Origin: an uncultured Lachnospiraceae bacterium
Lineage (GTDB): Bacteria > Bacillota > Clostridia > Lachnospirales > Lachnospiraceae
NCBI GenBank assembly: GCA_902766845.1
Contig: CACXFD010000071.1
Location: 1 to 24,704 of the forward strand
Length of the DNA stretch: 24,704 nt
Direction of reading: 5' to 3'
This document shows positions 21,628 through 24,704 of this stretch, piece after piece. The position numbers and the translations under genes were made by a program. The notes beneath the pieces were generated by a model. The model was not told where the DNA came from. It did no database searches and worked only from the letters and a program-made list of their open reading frames with translations. Each line of letters starts with the position of its first letter. The stretch's first letter is position 1.

Positions 21628-23022
21628 ATGAAAGACGAGACGGTCAAAGATTATCCGCTGGATCTGGACAAGCCGTGCCGGGTGTATTTCATCGGCATCG
21701 GCGGCAGCAGCATGAGCGGCCTCGCGGAGTTCCTGCACCATTACGGGTTCACGGTCTCCGGTTCGGACCGGGATGAGACCAAGTATACGGGCAAGCTCCG
21801 GGACATGGGGATGCAGATCCATATCGGCCAGAAGGCGGAGCAGGTGCCGGAGGACGCGGACCTCGTGGTGTATACGGCCGCGGTCCACGCCGACAATCCC
21901 GAATACGCCCGCGCCGAGCAGCTGGGCCTGCCGCTGATGAACCGCGCGGTCCTGCTCGGAAAGATCATGCAGAGCCATCGCCGCAGCGCGGCCGTCGCCG
22001 GGACCCACGGCAAGACGACCACGTCGTCGATGGTCGTCGAGATCCTGCTGCGGGCCGGCATGGATCCGTCGGTCTCGATCGGCGGGATCCTGGATTCCAT
22101 CGGAAGCAACAGCCGCGTGGGCTCGCGGGACACCTTCGTCGCGGAGGCCTGCGAATTTACGAACAGCTTTCTCGAGATGTATCCGACCGTCGAGGCCGTC
22201 CTGAACATCGAGGAGGACCATCTGGATTTCTTCAAGGATATCGAAGACATCCGCCGTTCCTTCCGGCTGTTCATGGAGCATGTGCCGGCGGACGGGACCA
22301 TCGTGATCAACAAAGACATCGACCGGCGCGCGCTGCTGACCGCGTTCCTGCGCTGCCGCGTGCTGACGTTCGGGGAAGGCGGGGACATCCGCGCGGAGAA
22401 TCTGGTCTATGACGAGCTGGGCCGTCCGTCGTTCGAGCTGGTCCTGCCCGGACAGGAGCCGGTGCATGTGGAGCTGCAGGTGGCCGGGGCGCACAACGCC
22501 TCGAACGCGCTGGCCGCGGCCGGGACGGCCTGGGCCATGGGCGCGGCGCCGCAGCAGGTCGCGGACGGACTGAACGCCTACCGGGGCGCCCGCCGCCGCT
22601 TCGAGCTCAAGGGAGAACGCAATGGCGTCCGGATCTATGACGATTACGGCCATCATCCCACGGAGCTGCGCGTGACGCTCGAGGTCGCGAAGCTCCAGCC
22701 GCACCGGAAGATCTGGTGCGTGTTCCAGCCGTTCACCTACAGCCGCACCAAGCTCCTGTTCGAAGACTTCGCGCAGGTCCTGACGCTCGCGGACGAGGTG
22801 GTCCTGACGCCGATCATGGGCGCGCGCGAGACCGATACGCTCGGCGTGTCCTCCGACCAGCTGGCGGAGCGCGTGCGGGAACTGGGGACCTCGGTCGTCA
22901 GTGTGCCGGATTTTGAATCTGCGGAAGAATATTTATTAAAAAATTGTATCGACGGCGATCTGTTAATAACTATGGGCTGCGGAAATGCCTATAAAATCGG
23001 GGAAGCGCTGCTTTCCCACTGA
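21628..23022 (+). CDS. murC: UDP-N-acetylmuramate-L-alanine ligase MurC
   Basis: A 464-residue Mur ligase that adds L-alanine to UDP-MurNAc in the cytoplasmic stage of peptidoglycan synthesis. The N-terminal nucleotide-sugar domain starts with FIGIGGSSMSGLAEF, the ATP-binding P-loop is AGTHGKTTTSS (residues 124-134), and YDDYGHHPTEL in the last third is diagnostic for MurC. Length is normal. It is in the same direction as queT with an eight-base gap and no promoter visible between them, so it is probably co-transcribed from the preQ1-controlled transcript. The last 30 codons are notably AT-richer than the rest. A terminator follows. Confidence 0.95.
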   Translation: MKDETVKDYPLDLDKPCRVYFIGIGGSSMSGLAEFLHHYGFTVSGSDRDETKYTGKLRDMGMQIHIGQKAEQVPEDADLVVYTAAVHADNPEYARAEQLGLPLMNRAVLLGKIMQSHRRSAAVAGTHGKTTTSSMVVEILLRAGMDPSVSIGGILDSIGSNSRVGSRDTFVAEACEFTNSFLEMYPTVEAVLNIEEDHLDFFKDIEDIRRSFRLFMEHVPADGTIVINKDIDRRALLTAFLRCRVLTFGEGGDIRAENLVYDELGRPSFELVLPGQEPVHVELQVAGAHNASNALAAAGTAWAMGAAPQQVADGLNAYRGARRRFELKGERNGVRIYDDYGHHPTELRVTLEVAKLQPHRKIWCVFQPFTYSRTKLLFEDFAQVLTLADEVVLTPIMGARETDTLGVSSDQLAERVRELGTSVVSVPDFESAEEYLLKNCIDGDLLITMGCGNAYKIGEALLSH

Positions 23023-23023
23023 C

Positions 23024-23041
23024 TTATCCACAGTATCCACC
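23024..23041 (+). promoter_or_regulatory. Tandem DnaA-box pair
   Basis: TTATCCACA (23024-23032) is a perfect DnaA box and is followed without a gap by GTATCCACC (23033-23041), two mismatches. They lie one base after the murC stop. Confidence 0.6.
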
Positions 23042-23047
23042 GGGAAG

Positions 23048-23070
23048 GCGGCCGGAAACGGCCGCTTTTT
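23048..23070 (+). terminator. Rho-independent terminator after murC
   Basis: GCGGCCG (23048-23054) and CGGCCGC (23059-23065) form a 7-bp stem with a stable GAAA tetraloop, followed by TTTTT. Confidence 0.88.
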
Positions 23071-23176
23071 CCGTGGAAAACTCCGGATGACAATGGGGGA
23101 ACGCCGATCCGGACCGGCCGTGAAAGGCCGCGGAAATGCGTCATAAACCGGAAACGGCCCCGGAAGCGGCCGGAAG

Positions 23177-23203
23177 TTATCCCCTTTATCCACCTTTTCC
23201 ACC
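23177..23203 (+). promoter_or_regulatory. Three head-to-tail DnaA-box-like 9-mers before dnaD
   Basis: TTATCCCCT, TTATCCACC and TTTTCCACC follow one another without gaps. The middle one differs from a consensus DnaA box at one base. They have the same orientation as the pair at 23024-23041 and end 28 bases before the dnaD -35 box. Confidence 0.55.
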
Positions 23204-23230
23204 GGGCGGTAAGCGAGCAGGGACGGGTGG

Positions 23231-23259
23231 TTTTCAGAAAGTACTGCCCGTGATATAAT
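23231..23259 (+). promoter_or_regulatory. Promoter for the dnaD-dnaC operon
   Basis: An extended consensus -10 TGATATAAT (23251-23259) and a weaker -35 TTTTCA (23231-23236) with a 17-base spacer. The start site is about 25 bases before the dnaD ATG. Confidence 0.72.
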
Positions 23260-23289
23260 AGCCGGGAGTGAAAGACGGGGGGCATACCG

Positions 23290-24612
23290 ATGAGAATCGG
23301 AGATCACAGACAGGAGCGTGCCGTGCTTCTGGACCATCGCTTCCTGGAGGATTACATGCCCCAGGCGAGCGGAGAGTTTGTAAAAGTATATATCGAAGTG
23401 CTGCGTCACGCGGGCGACGGCGAAGTGACCGTCGCGCAGATCGCGGACCGGCTGAATCATACAGAGACAGATGTGCTGCGGGCAGTCCGGTACTGGGAAA
23501 AGGCCGGGCTGTTTTTGGCGGGCTGGAATCCCGACGGGACCCTGCGCACGCTGCAGGTCAGCGATTTCCCGGAGAACGGACCGGAAGAGGCGGCCGCCGA
23601 GGAGACCGCCCCGGTCACCGCGCCGGGGAAGGCCGCCGGGGCAGCCGGGCCTGCTGAGGCCGCGGGAGCTGCCGGGACCGCCGGAACTTCCGGATACTTC
23701 GGGGGCGCCGGATCCGCCGGGACTGCCGGGGCTGTGGGGACCTCCGATCCTGCCGAGGCAGCCGGATTCGCCGGATCAGCCGGGGCTGCCGGAACGTCCG
23801 AGCCTGCCGGGTCAGCCGGGGAGGGGGTCCGTCCGGCCGCGCGCGCGCAGACGCGCCGGACCACGGTCTTTGACGTGCAGAACGACAAGGCCTTCGAGCA
23901 GCTCCTGTTCCTCGCGCAGACGTATTTCCGCAAGGCGGAGCTGTCCACGACCGACGTCAACACGTTCCTGTATCTGTACGGAGATCTGAAGATGTCGCCG
24001 GACCTGCTCGAATACCTGATGGAGCAGTGCGTGGAGACCGGGCATACATCGGTCCGGTACATGGAAAAGGTCGCGCTGAACTGGACCCGGGACGGGATCC
24101 GCAGCGTGGCGGACGCCAAGGTCCGCGGCGGCCTGTGGCCCGCGGAGTATTATGAGACGATGCGGGCGTTCGGGATCACCGACCGCGCGCCGGTCAACGG
24201 GGAGCGCGAGTTCCTGAACCGGTGGTATAAGGAGTGGGCGTTCTCGAAGGACGTGGTCCTCGAGGCCTGTGCGCGGACCATGCGCAAGTTCCACAAGCCC
24301 AATTTTGCCTACGCCGACCGGATCCTGCAGCGGTGGCATGACGAAGGGCTCGATACGCTGCAGAAGATCGGGGAAGACGACCGGAGCCCGAAGGCCGAGG
24401 AGAGGATCCGGCAGGCCCGCGAGACGGCCGGCGCGTCCGGAGGGAGCGGCGCCGGGAACGCGGCGGCATCCGGCCGGGGCGCCAAAAACCGCTTCCGGAA
24501 CTTTGACGAACGGACCGAGGATCTGGACCGCGAGATGATGGAGCGCATGCGCCGTCAGCATGAGGACTGGGCCAGCCGGACCGGCCGGCCGGAAACGGAA
24601 CGCACACGTTGA
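23290..24612 (+). CDS. DnaD-domain primosome protein with Gly/Ala-rich linker
   Basis: A 440-residue DnaD/DnaB-type replication initiation protein. Residues 1-90 are a winged-helix N-terminal domain (FLEDYMPQASGEFVKVYIEVLR, then IADRLNHTETDVLRAVRYWEK). Residues 96-188 are a low-complexity linker in Gly, Ala, Ser, Thr and Pro with many GxAG units. Two DnaB_2/DnaD-type C-terminal helical domains follow, about 195-278 (ending GHTSVRYMEKVALNWTRDGI) and about 300-360 (ending KPNFAYADRILQRWHDEGLD), each with the YxxxxxxxW motif. The last 60 residues contain a second Gly/Ser-rich patch and a charged helix. In Bacillus, DnaD helps load the replicative helicase; the helicase-loader gene downstream supports the same here. 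It is much longer than B. subtilis DnaD, about 230 aa. Confidence 0.9.
   Translation: MRIGDHRQERAVLLDHRFLEDYMPQASGEFVKVYIEVLRHAGDGEVTVAQIADRLNHTETDVLRAVRYWEKAGLFLAGWNPDGTLRTLQVSDFPENGPEEAAAEETAPVTAPGKAAGAAGPAEAAGAAGTAGTSGYFGGAGSAGTAGAVGTSDPAEAAGFAGSAGAAGTSEPAGSAGEGVRPAARAQTRRTTVFDVQNDKAFEQLLFLAQTYFRKAELSTTDVNTFLYLYGDLKMSPDLLEYLMEQCVETGHTSVRYMEKVALNWTRDGIRSVADAKVRGGLWPAEYYETMRAFGITDRAPVNGEREFLNRWYKEWAFSKDVVLEACARTMRKFHKPNFAYADRILQRWHDEGLDTLQKIGEDDRSPKAEERIRQARETAGASGGSGAGNAAASGRGAKNRFRNFDERTEDLDREMMERMRRQHEDWASRTGRPETERTR
23575..23850 (+). repeat. GC-rich minisatellite-like segment encoding the DnaD linker
   Basis: Repeated GCCGGG / GCYGCCGGA / TCCGCCGG hexamer-to-9-mer units encode the GAAGTAG-like linker. 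Unit lengths are multiples of three, so the reading frame is kept. The boundaries are approximate. Confidence 0.6.
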
Positions 24613-24646
24613 TTTTGAGGATTCCATCCTGCAGAAAGGATCCGAT

Positions 24647-24704
24647 ATGGGACTGACGAATACACAGTACGACGCGATCATGCGCGGATATGAAGAACGC
24701 CGCG
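24647..24704 (+). CDS. DnaC-like helicase loader, N-terminal fragment
   Basis: The first 19 codons of a gene cut by the window end. The predicted start MGLTNTQYDAIMRGYEERR matches the conserved N-terminus of DnaC-like ATP-binding helicase loaders encoded after dnaD in Clostridia. An AGAAAGGA ribosome site (24633-24640) precedes the ATG by six bases, and there is no terminator after dnaD, so the two form an operon. The ATPase domain itself is outside the window. Confidence 0.75.
   Translation, partial: MGLTNTQYDAIMRGYEERR

Noticed and set aside
23024..23203. The chromosomal replication origin itself.
   Set aside because: DnaA-like boxes are present, but there is no AT-rich unwinding element and no dnaA, dnaN or rpmH next to it. 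A regulatory or titration site is the safer reading.

Overview
The window looks like chromosomal DNA from a high-GC member of the Bacillota, most likely class Clostridia and plausibly Lachnospiraceae. Evidence for this is the parA-parB-DUF4446 gene order, a DnaD-type primosome protein followed by a DnaC-like helicase loader, a preQ1-I type riboswitch before queT, a YitT protein, and a Y-family polymerase paired with a YolD-like partner. The taxonomic placement is an inference from gene content; no rRNA is present. Third-position GC is very high, so long open frames on the opposite strand of real genes are common and are mostly noise.

Layout. 1-2439: a perfect-looking promoter followed by parA, parB and a DUF4446 membrane protein, the chromosome segregation module usually found near the replication origin. 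2440-5280: terminator, repeat-rich spacer and an OmpR-type response regulator with a six-TM VanS-like histidine kinase. 5164-6902 (minus): a LysR regulator translationally coupled to a papain-fold-like protein whose 3' end overlaps the kinase gene by 117 bp. 7086-10597 (plus): a divergently transcribed aldo/keto reductase relative that has lost most catalytic residues, a strong terminator, then an aconitase-superfamily hydratase of unknown substrate. 10777-12492: TraX-like and YitT membrane proteins. 12667-15110: Y-family DNA polymerase, YolD-like protein and YjjG-like HAD nucleotidase, ending at a bidirectional terminator.

15288-17999 (minus): a compact three-gene operon, RpiB-like isomerase, TIM-like isomerase, and a RuBisCO-like protein (form IV, without the loop-6 lysine). 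This set matches the enzymes known to take a decarboxylated branched-sugar acid phosphate through erythrulose phosphates to D-erythrose 4-phosphate. 18169-20874 (minus): a lipid-anchored type I pullulanase with a LacI/MalR-like operator in its promoter. 21038-23022 (plus): a preQ1-I riboswitch, queT and murC. 23023-24704 (plus): a terminator, five DnaA-box-like 9-mers in two tandem blocks, then dnaD and the first 19 codons of a dnaC-like helicase loader.

The parts most worth follow-up are the RuBisCO-like operon, the degenerate aldo/keto reductase beside a LysR/papain-like pair, an 18-bp element shared by two distant regulatory regions, the tandem DnaA-like boxes before dnaD, and a hairpin placed exactly between Shine-Dalgarno and start codon of the TIM-like gene.
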